The notes beneath the pieces are model-generated. The model ran no database searches, had not been told where the DNA came from, and saw nothing but the letters and a program-made list of their open reading frames with translations. This document shows, one piece after another, positions 1 through 8,564 of a stretch of 64,000 nucleotides of DNA. The DNA comes from Clostridia bacterium (lineage in GTDB: Bacteria > Bacillota > Clostridia > TANB77 > CAG-508), in NCBI GenBank assembly GCA_017429505.1, contig JAFROW010000011.1, positions 140,636-204,635 of the forward strand, written 5' to 3'. Position 1 is the first letter of the stretch. Each line of letters begins with the position of its first letter. A program made the translations under genes and the position numbers.

Positions 1-1652
1 ACAAAGTTGTTGTTCAAATTACAAAATACCCATCAAAAGATAGAAAGGCTGAAGGAAAGATAATTGAGGTTATAGGAGATGTGAATCAAGCAGGAGTAGA
101 TATGCTTTCTCTTATAAAAGAATATAGCCTTCCTGCAGAGTTCTCAAAAGAAGTTATAAATGAGGCAAAAACAAAAGGTGATAAAATAAATCCAAAACAT
201 ATAAAAAACAGAGTAGATTTAAGAGACCAAGAAATTTTTACAATAGATGGAGAAGATGCAAAAGATTTAGATGATGCGATTGCAGTAAAGAAATTAGAAA
301 ACGGAAATTACATGTTGGATGTGCATATTGCAGATGTTAGCCATTATGTTTCGCAAGATTCTCTTTTAGATAAAGAAGCATATATAAGAGGAACAAGTAT
401 ATATATGCTAGGACGCGTTATTCCAATGCTTCCAAGAGAACTTTCAAATGGAATATGTAGCCTAAATGCAGGAGAAGATAGGTTTACTTTAAGTTGTTCA
501 ATGGAAATAACTCCAAATGGTGAAGTTGTTGATTCTAAGGTATATAAAGGTGTAATAAATGTTACAGAAAGAATGAATTACACTGATGTTCAAAAAATTT
601 TGGACAAGTCTGATAAAGAAGTGTTAAAAAGATATGAAAAATATATTGCGCATTTTGAATTAATGGCAGAACTTGCAACAATTTTAAAAAATAGAAGACT
701 TGATAAAGGATACCTAAATTTAGATATTCCTGAAAGTAAAATTGAACTAGACATAAATGGATATGCAATAAATGTAAAAAAATATGAGACAAGCTTTAGT
801 AATGAGATAATTGAGCAATTTATGCTTACAGCAAATGAGACTATTGCAGAAAAATTTTATTGGCTAGAAGCTCCTTTTATTTATAGAGTACACGAAGATC
901 CGGATTTAGAAAAAGTTGAAGAATTAAATAAATTTTTATCAAATTTAAGATTGAAGATAAAAACAAGTGGAGAAAGTGTTCATTCTAAGGCATTTGCGCA
1001 GGTTTTAGAAAAAGTAAAAGGAAAACCTGAAGAAAAGGTTGTTTCAAATTTAGTTTTACGTACTCTAAAGCTTGCAAAATATGATTCGCAAAATAAAGGA
1101 CACTTTGGAATAGCAAGTAAATTTTATTGTCATTTTACATCACCAATTAGAAGATATCCAGATCTTTTTATTCACAGAGTAATTTCAGAATATTTAAAAG
1201 ATGATTATGATGTGAGTGAAAATTTTATCGAAAAGTATAAAGGCTTAGCACAAAAGGCGGCTATGAATTCATCAGAAAGAGAAAGTGTGGCAACAAAAGT
1301 TGAAAGAGATGCCGAAAAAATTAAAAAGGCAGAATATATGGAAAATCATATCGGAGAAGTTTATGAGGGCGTTGTATCAAGCATAACGTCTTTTGGAATG
1401 TTTGTAGAATTAGAAAACACAGTAGAAGGACTTATTAGATTTGACGATATGGGAAGTAATGATTTTTTTATTTATGACGAAGACAGAAAGATTTTGATTG
1501 GCGAGCATACAAAGAAAACATACTCAATTGGAGATAAGGTTACAATAAGAGTTAAATATGCAAGTAAACTTTTAAGATATATAGATTTTGAGGTTTGGAA
1601 TGAAGAGGAAAATGAAGTAGAATATTTAGAAGAGGAAGAATTTGAAGAATAA
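1..1652 (+). CDS. rnr: Ribonuclease R, 5'-truncated by window edge
   Basis: 3'-to-5' exoribonuclease of the RNase II/RNB superfamily, which degrades structured RNA. The frame is open from the first bases, with cold-shock-domain-like residues before the first internal GTG (position 81), so the gene begins upstream of the window. The RNB catalytic centre is visible as DGEDAKDLDDAI, followed by YVSQDSLLDKEA and the HFTSPIRRYPDL motif. A C-terminal S1 domain (GEVYEGVVSSITSFGMFVELE) and an acidic tail end the protein. About 550 residues are visible, against roughly 700-800 for the family. A bidirectional terminator follows at once. Identification is secure. Confidence 0.95.
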   Translation, partial: KVVVQITKYPSKDRKAEGKIIEVIGDVNQAGVDMLSLIKEYSLPAEFSKEVINEAKTKGDKINPKHIKNRVDLRDQEIFTIDGEDAKDLDDAIAVKKLENGNYMLDVHIADVSHYVSQDSLLDKEAYIRGTSIYMLGRVIPMLPRELSNGICSLNAGEDRFTLSCSMEITPNGEVVDSKVYKGVINVTERMNYTDVQKILDKSDKEVLKRYEKYIAHFELMAELATILKNRRLDKGYLNLDIPESKIELDINGYAINVKKYETSFSNEIIEQFMLTANETIAEKFYWLEAPFIYRVHEDPDLEKVEELNKFLSNLRLKIKTSGESVHSKAFAQVLEKVKGKPEEKVVSNLVLRTLKLAKYDSQNKGHFGIASKFYCHFTSPIRRYPDLFIHRVISEYLKDDYDVSENFIEKYKGLAQKAAMNSSERESVATKVERDAEKIKKAEYMENHIGEVYEGVVSSITSFGMFVELENTVEGLIRFDDMGSNDFFIYDEDRKILIGEHTKKTYSIGDKVTIRVKYASKLLRYIDFEVWNEEENEVEYLEEEEFEE

Positions 1653-1682
1653 AAAATATGATTAATATATTATACTAAAAGC

Positions 1683-1713
1683 AAAAGAAAGCACTAGAAA
1701 CGTGCTTTCTTTT
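1683..1713. terminator. Bidirectional intrinsic terminator
   Basis: A perfect 12-bp stem (1683-1694 with 1702-1713) surrounds a 7-nt loop, and the stem ends are A-rich and T-rich. It can end rnr on the plus strand and the tRNA on the minus strand. Confidence 0.85.
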
Positions 1714-1719
1714 ATGATG

Positions 1720-1796
1720 TGGTGCTCCTTCAAGGACTTGAACCTTGGACCCACCGGTTATGAGCCGGTTGCTCTGACCAACTGAGCTAAAGGAGC
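1720..1796 (-). tRNA. tRNA with CAT anticodon (Ile2-like or Met)
   Basis: A 77-nt cloverleaf including an encoded CCA: acceptor GCTCCTT pairs with AAGGAGC, the D arm carries AGCTCAGTTGG, the anticodon loop is CTCATAA, and the T arm contains GGTTCAAGTCC. The CTCATAA loop and the body resemble the lysidine-modified tRNA-Ile2 of Bacillus more than elongator Met, but sequence alone does not settle the charging identity. It is not an obvious initiator tRNA. Confidence 0.93.
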
Positions 1797-1885
1797 AAAA
1801 CTTGACTACAAAAAATAGTATATAGTATTTTTTATAGTTTGTCAATAGTTTTTTTGAAAAAAATTTTATCATTTATAAAAAATTT

Positions 1886-2317
1886 CTAAAGCGTATATAG
1901 TAAAGCATCTACTTCATTGTAATATTTAGGACGCATTCCAACTTGTTTAAATCCAAATTTTTTATACAAATTAATTGCAACTATATTATTGCTTGCTACT
2001 TCAAGATTAAAATTTTTGCAACCACGAGATTCGGCAATTTTAATTAAACCATCTAAAAGAAAAGAAGAGTAGCCATTTCCTCTTTTATCTTTTTTTATTA
2101 CAATATTATTTAATTCTGCAGTATCTAGAACAATAGAAATACCTGCAAATCCAACGATTTCAGAATTTACTTTGCAACATAAATAAATAGAAGAATCATT
2201 TTGTAACTCTTTTTCTAAAATATTGTAATTCCAAAAATCGTCAAAGTCAGTTTCTAAAGTGTTTTTTATTAAATTCAAATCTGAAAGTGTGAATTTTTCA
2301 ATCAAAACGTTTTCCAT
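1886..2317 (-). CDS. rimI: Ribosomal protein alanine N-acetyltransferase RimI-like
   Basis: GNAT acetyltransferase of 143 aa, predicted to N-acetylate ribosomal protein S18 or similar substrates. The acetyl-CoA loop is visible (IKKDKRGNGYSSFLLDGL), followed by the RimI-type C-terminal segment with LEVASNNIVAINLYKKFGF. An AGGAAAGGAA ribosome site precedes the ATG. It lies downstream of tsaB on the same strand, as in many Firmicutes where rimI clusters with the t6A genes; tsaD is not visible nearby. Confidence 0.88.
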   Translation of the reverse strand: MENVLIEKFTLSDLNLIKNTLETDFDDFWNYNILEKELQNDSSIYLCCKVNSEIVGFAGISIVLDTAELNNIVIKKDKRGNGYSSFLLDGLIKIAESRGCKNFNLEVASNNIVAINLYKKFGFKQVGMRPKYYNEVDALLYTL

Positions 2318-2453
2318 TTTTACTTATATTCCTTTCCTACAAGGCACTAAATTTACTAAAAATAAATTAATGATAATTATTTTTCAAATTTATACTCCTA
2401 TTAGATTATTGATACAATTTATAGTTAATGTTAATATAAATTTGTACTAGTAG

Positions 2454-3146
2454 TTAATATATTATTGGTTTTTTGTTCTCTAGCATTCTTTCTGCTTGTG
2501 GTTTTCTTAAATACAAAGGAATAACATCGCAAAAATCTTCTTTTTTAAAATGTGCAAGTCCTGCAAGTCCAAGATTGAAGCTAGATAAATCGTTATTTTC
2601 TACAAAATTACAGTTTTTGCCTAATACAGATATGATTTTTTCTTTATAATTTACAGCTCCATCACCAACAAATGTAACTGAGTATTCTGAGTCTTTAAAT
2701 TCATCTAATAAATCAGAAATATTTTCGCATGAAAAGTTGCGTCTTGAAATATAGTCTCTATCTATATTTTCGAAAACTCCTGCATATACATTATCATTTT
2801 TTGCATCAATCAAAGAACAAATTACTCCAGTTGTTTTTACATTGTATGCTAAAGCTTCTAAAGAGCTAATTCCAATCTCCCCAATATTTAAGCTATCTGA
2901 AAAAGCTTTAGCGGTTGCAACTCCAATTCGAATTCCAGTAAAAGAACCAGGACCTTTGTCACATACGATTAAATTTATGTCATTTAAGCTCATATTTATT
3001 GAATCCAATATTTCTTTAATAATTGGCATTAATGTTTCTGAGTGAGTAAGTCCATTGTCTTGTGAGACCTCTTTTATTAAAGAAGTGCCCTCAAGAACCG
3101 CAACTCCACATATTTTGCTAGATGTATCTATACTTAAAATTTTCAA
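2454..3146 (-). CDS. tsaB: tRNA threonylcarbamoyladenosine biosynthesis protein TsaB
   Basis: ASKHA-fold protein of 230 aa that forms the TsaBDE complex making N6-threonylcarbamoyladenosine at position 37 of ANN-decoding tRNAs. Visible hallmarks are the N-terminal ILSIDTSSKICGVAV, the THSETLMP motif and KGPGSFTGIRIGVATAKAF. It follows tsaE with a short gap, and rimI comes next on the same strand. The product is cytoplasmic. Confidence 0.93.
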   Translation of the reverse strand: MKILSIDTSSKICGVAVLEGTSLIKEVSQDNGLTHSETLMPIIKEILDSINMSLNDINLIVCDKGPGSFTGIRIGVATAKAFSDSLNIGEIGISSLEALAYNVKTTGVICSLIDAKNDNVYAGVFENIDRDYISRRNFSCENISDLLDEFKDSEYSVTFVGDGAVNYKEKIISVLGKNCNFVENNDLSSFNLGLAGLAHFKKEDFCDVIPLYLRKPQAERMLENKKPIIY

Positions 3147-3185
3147 TTTAATTCCTTCTTTCCTTTTTATTTGATCTATATTACT

Positions 3186-3689
3186 TTAGACAGAGCGAGA
3201 ATTGTTAGATGAATGAATAATACTTTTTAATTTGTCTAAAATTTTTACATATTTTGAATCTTCAGTTACTTCAAATTCAAATATTCTTAAATTTTCATCT
3301 TCAAGGCTTTTTACAATTTTTATATGAATATAATCTTTAGGCAAAACATCTGAAATCATTTCACCCCATTCAATTAAGCAAATTCCTTTTTCGAAATACT
3401 CTTCTCCGCCAATAGCGTAGAATTCATCTGAATCTGCTAGTCTATATACATCAAAATGATATATGTTATTTTTGTCAGAAACATATTCATTTACAATATT
3501 AAAAGTAGGACTTGATATTTCGTTTTGTAAATTATAGTTTTGCAAAAAACCTTCTACAAATTTTGTTTTTCCTGAACCTAATTCACCAGTCAAAACTGCG
3601 ATGTCTCCTTTGTTTAGAAGAGTTGCAAGAGTTTTTCCTATTTTTAGAGTATATTCGGGGCTTGTTGATTTTATATTTATTTTATACAT
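3186..3689 (-). CDS. tsaE: tRNA threonylcarbamoyladenosine biosynthesis ATPase TsaE
   Basis: Small P-loop ATPase that drives the TsaBDE cycle. Walker A is GELGSGKT near residue 40, followed by the family motifs SSPTFNIVNEY, YHFDVYRL and LIEWGE. The ATG at 3689 is chosen because GGAGG lies 5 nt upstream; an in-frame TTG twelve bases earlier overlaps that ribosome site and is unlikely. Length is 167 aa. First gene of the tsaE-tsaB-rimI group. Confidence 0.93.
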   Translation of the reverse strand: MYKINIKSTSPEYTLKIGKTLATLLNKGDIAVLTGELGSGKTKFVEGFLQNYNLQNEISSPTFNIVNEYVSDKNNIYHFDVYRLADSDEFYAIGGEEYFEKGICLIEWGEMISDVLPKDYIHIKIVKSLEDENLRIFEFEVTEDSKYVKILDKLKSIIHSSNNSRSV

Positions 3690-3803
3690 AGTGTCCTCCA
3701 AAAAAATATTATGAATATATGATACTACAAAATTTACTAAAAAACAAGGATTATAAATAATTTATTTGCATATCTATTAAAGCTATATTAAAATTACAAA
3801 AAA

Positions 3804-3840
3804 AGCAAAGGCAGGAGTATGTTGAAACTCCTGCCTTGCT
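3804..3840 (-). terminator. Intrinsic terminator of the 3871-4722 gene
   Basis: An 11-bp GC-rich stem (3808-3818 with 3827-3837), extended past a one-base bulge, is followed on the minus strand by a run of T. It isolates the GC-richer gene upstream from the tsa group. Confidence 0.85.
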
Positions 3841-3870
3841 GTTCATATTACGTTTTGCAGATACTTCGTA

Positions 3871-4722
3871 TTACTTGTTCTTTACGAATTCAGGTAATGG
3901 TTCTTCATAATAGTTTGTGACTTCCCCTGTTTGCAGGTTTCGAAGAGCAAATTTATCTACTTTATAAGTACCTAATAACCAAGTCTTATTTGAAATTGCA
4001 TATACTCCGTAAGGAACATCGTCATCTGATACAGCAATAAAAAGCTTTTTTAATTTAGCTGTGGGGAATTGAGATCTGATTCCTGCTATATCAAATCTGT
4101 AAGAACAAGGGATAAAGTATGCTTTAGTATAATCATTCTTATTAATTACAACTACGCCATCTCCTGTATCGCCACCACTTACTTCAAAGATGTATTTACC
4201 ATTGCTGTAGGTAGGACCTGTAGCAGAATTGACTTTAAACAAATTTGCTATTTCGTTTGCTGAAACGAAAAGCTTGACTGGTGAATTATCATCAGCTCTG
4301 TCATGGGCTACAAGTTCAACGCTGTCAACTTTATTCAATGAGGTATTTATGGCAGCCCCGACTGCATAATCTTGTATCCATAATATGGCTGAAATTATTG
4401 CGATGGATATAAATAAAGTATATCGTAATTTTCCTTGATAAGACCACCAACACTGCCATAGCGAGCAGAATATAATCATAATAAAAGATCCCCACAAATT
4501 ATATCTGGATCCAGAACTATATTCAAGTATGGATATAAGGATAGCTACGATAAATCCAACGATTTCAACGAAGATACAATGAGAAACATCATCATCAAAG
4601 CCTATTTTTTTACCACCATGGTTATAGAGATCACGACGGATTACTCCTATCCAAAACCATGGCCGTACCAAACATGTGGCACACAGACCCCAGAACAATG
4701 ACATTAAGATAATACGTAACAT
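3871..4722 (-). CDS. Membrane protein of unknown function, GC-richer
   Basis: 283 aa, not assigned to a family. The first about 125 residues hold four hydrophobic segments (roughly 1-25, 50-70, 73-92 and 98-120), and the rest is a soluble, probably extracytoplasmic domain rich in beta-type residues. A strong AAGGAGG precedes the ATG and a dedicated terminator follows. Base composition is visibly higher in GC than the neighbours. Residue 20 (R, minus-strand codon at 4663-4665) is the only ordinary in-frame CGG I found in the window. Both points suggest acquisition by transfer. Function unknown. Confidence 0.8.
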   Translation of the reverse strand: MLRIILMSLFWGLCATCLVRPWFWIGVIRRDLYNHGGKKIGFDDDVSHCIFVEIVGFIVAILISILEYSSGSRYNLWGSFIMIIFCSLWQCWWSYQGKLRYTLFISIAIISAILWIQDYAVGAAINTSLNKVDSVELVAHDRADDNSPVKLFVSANEIANLFKVNSATGPTYSNGKYIFEVSGGDTGDGVVVINKNDYTKAYFIPCSYRFDIAGIRSQFPTAKLKKLFIAVSDDDVPYGVYAISNKTWLLGTYKVDKFALRNLQTGEVTNYYEEPLPEFVKNK

Positions 4723-4949
4723 GATTTTTTCCTCCTTTTTGGTGTTATTTGTTGCTATATATGATAAAACTAAAGGAGTAAGTTTTCCTTACTCAATTAG
4801 TGAGTTAAAGAAATAAGTAATTAAGATATTACTTAAACAATTTTATTATACCAAATTTTTAGCAGAAAGTCAAATTTTATGTAAATTAAATAATGATTAT
4901 TGTAATAAACTCATAGTTAGTTTTAATGCTAATTGTAATAGTAAAAAAA

Positions 4950-5010
4950 GTTATAGTTCAGTGAGAATAATCAACACTTTTAGAAGAAAATAACTTTACT
5001 GAACTATAAC
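4950..5010. repeat. 13-bp perfect inverted repeat upstream of the Lon-like gene
   Basis: GTTATAGTTCAGT (4950-4962) pairs exactly with 4998-5010 around a 35-nt loop, in a 373-bp intergenic region with no other gene. On the minus strand the second arm is followed by seven T, so it could be a terminator for a leftward transcript, but no leftward gene lies to its right. It could also be a small mobile repeat. Confidence 0.6.
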
Positions 5011-5095
5011 AAAAAAATTAATTTTTTTTTCAATATATACTTGATAAAAATTGTCAATTTGTATATAATACAATTAAAAGAAAGAGAGGTAACAA

Positions 5096-7507
5096 ATGAA
5101 GAGCAAATATGAAGTAAACCCTAGAAGTTTAAAAATGACATGTGATCCAAATTGGTTCGATTTTGAAACAACAGAAAATTTGGAACATATAGAAACAGGA
5201 ATTGGACAAGAAAGAGGAATAAAAGCACTTGAATTCGGAGTTAATGTAGAAGGAAAAGGTTACAATTTATATATAGAAGGACCAAGTGGAGTTGGAAAAA
5301 CAATGTATACAAGAAATTATTTAAATAAAGTTGCTCCAAAGAAAAAGGTACCACAAGATTGGTGCTATATATATAATTTTGATAATCCAAATGAACCAAT
5401 TGCTGTAAGCCTTCCAGCAGGACAGGGAAAAGAATTTAGAGATAGTATGGAGGGTTTTATAAAGGAAATAAAAAAAGATATAAAATCAACTTTTAATAAC
5501 GATGATTTCGAAAAGGAAAAATCTCTTATCAAGAAGCAATATGAAGAAAAAAGAGAAAAACTTATGGACCATTTAGGAATAGAGGCAGCAAAGTTTAATT
5601 TTCAAGTGAAATCAGCGCAAAATGGTATTTATATGATGCCTGTTTTAGATGGAAAAGCTCTTAAAGAAGAAGAATTTGATAAACTAGATGAGGACATAAA
5701 AGCAGAATATGAGCAAAAGTCTGAAATAGTTCAACAAATGATAATGGATGCAATAGGAGAAATAAAAAATATAGAAAGAGAATCTGACAAAAAAATATCT
5801 GAATGGCAATCAAATGTTGCTTTACTTACTGTTAATGTTCACATAAATTTTCTGAAATCTCGATATAAAAGAAATAAAAAGATTACAAACTTTTTAAATG
5901 CGGTTAAGCAAGATGTTTTAAAAAATGTGCCTAAATTTTTAGAAGAAGAGCCTAATCAAAATGCACAACAAGGCATGCAACCAAATCCTATGCAACAAAA
6001 TCAAGATCCATGCCTTAATTATAGAGTAAACTTATTTGTCGATAATAGTAATTTAACCGGAGCTCCAGTTATAATGGATTGGAACTATACTTATAGCAAT
6101 ATTTTTGGAAAACTTGAATATGAAAACTACTATGGAGCATTAAAAACAGATTATACAATGCTAAAAGCAGGCTTATTACAAAAAGCAAATGGTGGATATA
6201 TAATGTTTCAAGCTAAAGATTTATTGCAAAATCCAGCATGCTACGAAAACCTAAAAAAAGTATTGAGAATAAAAGAAATTTCAATAGATAATGTAGCTGA
6301 ACAAAGATCTTCAATGGTTATGGTTTCTTTAAAGCCAGAACCGATTCCACTTGATTTAAAAGTTTTACTTATAGGTGATGCAAATATTTATTATACATTA
6401 TTTTCAATGGATGAAGATTTTAGAAAATTATTTAAAATAAAAGTAGAATGGGAAGATGAAGCACCTGTAAATAAAGAAAATGTGAACAACTTAGCAAGAA
6501 TAATACATGATTATTGTGAGCAAGAAGAATTGCCACCGCTAGATAAATATGCAGTAGCTAGAATTGTAGAATTTGCTTCAAGAACAGCTGGAGATCAAAG
6601 AAAAATTTCTACGGCATTTAATGATTTATTTGTTGTAGTTGCAGAAGCTGCAACATGGGCTAAAATGGCAAAATCTAAGATTATAACAGAAAATTTTGTA
6701 GAAAAGGCTTTAAAAGAAAGCAAAGAAAGAGTAAAAAAATATGATGAAAGATATGCTCAAATGATTAAAGATGATAGCCTTCTTATAAGTACATCAGGGC
6801 AAAGAGTAGGTGAACTAAATGGTCTTACTGTAATGTCTATAGGAGACTATACATTTGGAAAACCAGCAAAAATTACAGTTAATACTTATTCAGGCAAAGA
6901 TGGAATAATAAACATTGAAAGAGAAGTTGATATGTCTGGGACATCTCATTCAAAAGGAGTTCTAATACTTTCAGGATTTTTGGGAGAAAGGTTTGCACAA
7001 GAAATTCCTTTAAGTTTAACAGCAAGTATATGTTTTGAACAGTTATATAATGGAGTAGATGGAGATAGTGCTTCAAGTACAGAACTTTATGGATTACTTT
7101 CAAGTTTATCTGAAATGCCAATAAACCAATCGATTGCAGTTACAGGTTCTGTAAATCAAAAAGGAGAAATTCAACCAATTGGTGGAGTAAATGAAAAAAT
7201 AGAAGGATTTTATCAAATTTGTAAAATGCGCGGATTAGATGGTTCTCATGGAGTAATGATTCCTACTCAAAATGTGCGAAATCTACAACTTTCAGATGAA
7301 GTAGTAGAAAGTTGCAAAAATGGTCTGTTTACAATTTATGCAGTTTCAAATATTGATGAAGGAATTGAAGTATTAACAGGTGTGCCAGCAGGAAAAAGAA
7401 ATAGAATGGGCAATTATCCTGCGGGAACTGTAAACTACTTAGTTAACGAAAAATTGAAAAAATACTCTAGAGTTATAAAACAAAAAAATGAAATGAAGGA
7501 AGAATAG
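5096..7507 (+). CDS. Lon-like ATP-dependent protease (AAA_32 / S16 family)
   Basis: 803-aa cytoplasmic protease of the Lon-related AAA_32 group. An N-terminal P-loop ATPase (EGPSGVGKT near residue 60) contains a charged helical insertion around 120-240 and a Q/N/P-rich linker near 285-300. The C-terminal S16 protease domain shows the catalytic serine in GDSASSTELYG and the lysine in GGVNEKIEGF. Its start has AAGAGAGG nearby. The next gene starts 3 bases after the stop, so the two are co-transcribed. Substrates are unknown. Confidence 0.9.
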   Translation: MKSKYEVNPRSLKMTCDPNWFDFETTENLEHIETGIGQERGIKALEFGVNVEGKGYNLYIEGPSGVGKTMYTRNYLNKVAPKKKVPQDWCYIYNFDNPNEPIAVSLPAGQGKEFRDSMEGFIKEIKKDIKSTFNNDDFEKEKSLIKKQYEEKREKLMDHLGIEAAKFNFQVKSAQNGIYMMPVLDGKALKEEEFDKLDEDIKAEYEQKSEIVQQMIMDAIGEIKNIERESDKKISEWQSNVALLTVNVHINFLKSRYKRNKKITNFLNAVKQDVLKNVPKFLEEEPNQNAQQGMQPNPMQQNQDPCLNYRVNLFVDNSNLTGAPVIMDWNYTYSNIFGKLEYENYYGALKTDYTMLKAGLLQKANGGYIMFQAKDLLQNPACYENLKKVLRIKEISIDNVAEQRSSMVMVSLKPEPIPLDLKVLLIGDANIYYTLFSMDEDFRKLFKIKVEWEDEAPVNKENVNNLARIIHDYCEQEELPPLDKYAVARIVEFASRTAGDQRKISTAFNDLFVVVAEAATWAKMAKSKIITENFVEKALKESKERVKKYDERYAQMIKDDSLLISTSGQRVGELNGLTVMSIGDYTFGKPAKITVNTYSGKDGIINIEREVDMSGTSHSKGVLILSGFLGERFAQEIPLSLTASICFEQLYNGVDGDSASSTELYGLLSSLSEMPINQSIAVTGSVNQKGEIQPIGGVNEKIEGFYQICKMRGLDGSHGVMIPTQNVRNLQLSDEVVESCKNGLFTIYAVSNIDEGIEVLTGVPAGKRNRMGNYPAGTVNYLVNEKLKKYSRVIKQKNEMKEE

Positions 7508-7509
7508 TT

Positions 7510-8052
7510 ATGAAATATAAAGGAAATAAAGGAATAACATTAATTTCTCTTATTCTTACAGTTATAGTAATATTAATAATAACAAGTGCATTAATTTTTA
7601 ATGCACAAGATCAAATCGAAATGAGAAAGATCCAAAATTTAAGCATAGACATAGAAAATTTAAATGCAAAAGTTGATGAATATTTTTTAAAATATGGAGA
7701 ATTGCCTATATTATGTAACTATACGAGCACTGAAATATCAAATTTTAAAAACCGAGACGATTTTGAAAAAAGTATACAAGAAAAAGCAGAAATGCAAGAT
7801 GCACAGCTTAATTCTGAATTAAATACAAAAGATGGTGATGAGTATATTGTTATTGACTTGGAAAAATTAGGTGGATTAACATTAACTTATGGATATGATA
7901 GAGAATATGAGCATCTTAAAGAGACTAGAAATGTACTTGATTTTTCAGGTGATGCAATTGAAGATGAGATATTTGTAATAAATGCTAAAACACATCAAAT
8001 ATATTTTCCTCATGGTGTTTTTGTAGAAAATGTGATGTATTATACGTTTTAA
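7510..8052 (+). CDS. Prepilin-like protein with type IV N-terminal signal
   Basis: 180 aa. The N-terminus (KGITLISLILTVIVILIITSALIF) resembles a type III (prepilin) signal: a short basic leader, then G-I-T-L-I-S-L and one long hydrophobic helix. The usual glutamate at +5 is serine here, so this may be a pseudopilin-like membrane protein and not a canonical pilin. The rest is a charged, soluble domain with no family I recognise. It lies 3 bp after the Lon-like gene; no prepilin peptidase or assembly ATPase is nearby. Confidence 0.7.
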   Translation: MKYKGNKGITLISLILTVIVILIITSALIFNAQDQIEMRKIQNLSIDIENLNAKVDEYFLKYGELPILCNYTSTEISNFKNRDDFEKSIQEKAEMQDAQLNSELNTKDGDEYIVIDLEKLGGLTLTYGYDREYEHLKETRNVLDFSGDAIEDEIFVINAKTHQIYFPHGVFVENVMYYTF

Positions 8053-8311
8053 AAGTAGGCTAAACGTCAATAGTTGGGGTGGAAAACCATGAAGGTTTTC
8101 TGCCTCAATATTTTTATTGCATAGGAAAAAGGTTAAGTTTATTTGATTCGTGCGGTTGTAAAGCAACCTGCACATGTGACAAAGTTACTTTTCTTAAAAT
8201 TTTTTTTACAAACACAATATTCATATTTACGTTTTCTGTAATTGATGGAAGTAGTTTTAACCACCTCGACATTTATTATAGAACCAGGAAAACACCTATA
8301 ACTTTTTAAAA
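8053..8311. other. Intergenic region with two hairpins, no supported gene
   Basis: No convincing coding sequence is seen. A long imperfect hairpin spans 8074-8108 (inner stem GAAAACC/GGTTTTC, outer stem TTGGGG/CCTCAA), and a second hairpin spans 8150-8173 (GTGCGGTTG with CAACCTGCAC). They could belong to the mRNA 3' end of the pilin-like gene or to a small RNA; neither is a clear terminator. Confidence 0.4.
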
Positions 8312-8341
8312 TTGACAAAATAATATAAAAAATGATATAAT
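8312..8341 (+). promoter_or_regulatory. Sigma-A type promoter
   Basis: TTGACA (8312-8317) and TATAAT (8336-8341) are separated by 18 bp. It drives the 8348-8488 segment and the glycosyltransferase genes downstream. Confidence 0.75.
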
Positions 8342-8347
8342 ATATAA

Positions 8348-8488
8348 TTATTAAAGGAAAGGCTAAAGAAGTTCAAGCTAGAATTAGCAGAAGACAAAAC
8401 ACAAATATTACCATTTGGAAGATTTAAAGAATTATATGAAGAGCAGCATGTAGGAAAAATGCACATACGATTCTGTGATGGACAATAA
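8348..8488 (+). pseudogene. Possible gene remnant in the glycosyltransferase leader
   Basis: An open segment of 45 codons without a usable start except a late ATG. Its translation looks protein-like (includes KTQILPFGRFKELYEEQ and ends HIRFCDGQ), which suggests the 3' end of a deleted gene or a leader peptide. I do not recognise the family. It lies directly downstream of the promoter at 8312. Confidence 0.35.
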
Positions 8489-8523
8489 GACAAACTGCCT
8501 AATAATAATTAAATATTTATTGA

Positions 8524-8564
8524 GAGGAGGAAAGTCGAGCTTGTCTACTCGACTATAAAATATG
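8524..8564 (+). promoter_or_regulatory. Hairpin between ribosome site and start codon
   Basis: GAGGAGG (8524-8530) lies 31 nt before the ATG at 8562, too far for normal initiation. A perfect 7-bp stem (AGTCGAG 8533-8539 with CTCGACT 8548-8554) sits between them. Folding would leave about 9 nt between ribosome site and ATG. The in-frame stop at 8556-8558 excludes an earlier start. Confidence 0.55.

Noticed and set aside
1720-1796. Initiator tRNA-fMet
   Set aside because: The anticodon stem lacks the three G-C pairs typical of initiators, and the acceptor begins with a paired G-C; it is more like Ile2 or elongator Met.
8079-8309. 76-codon plus-strand ORF
   Set aside because: No ribosome site, odd composition, and it spans two hairpins; no family resemblance.
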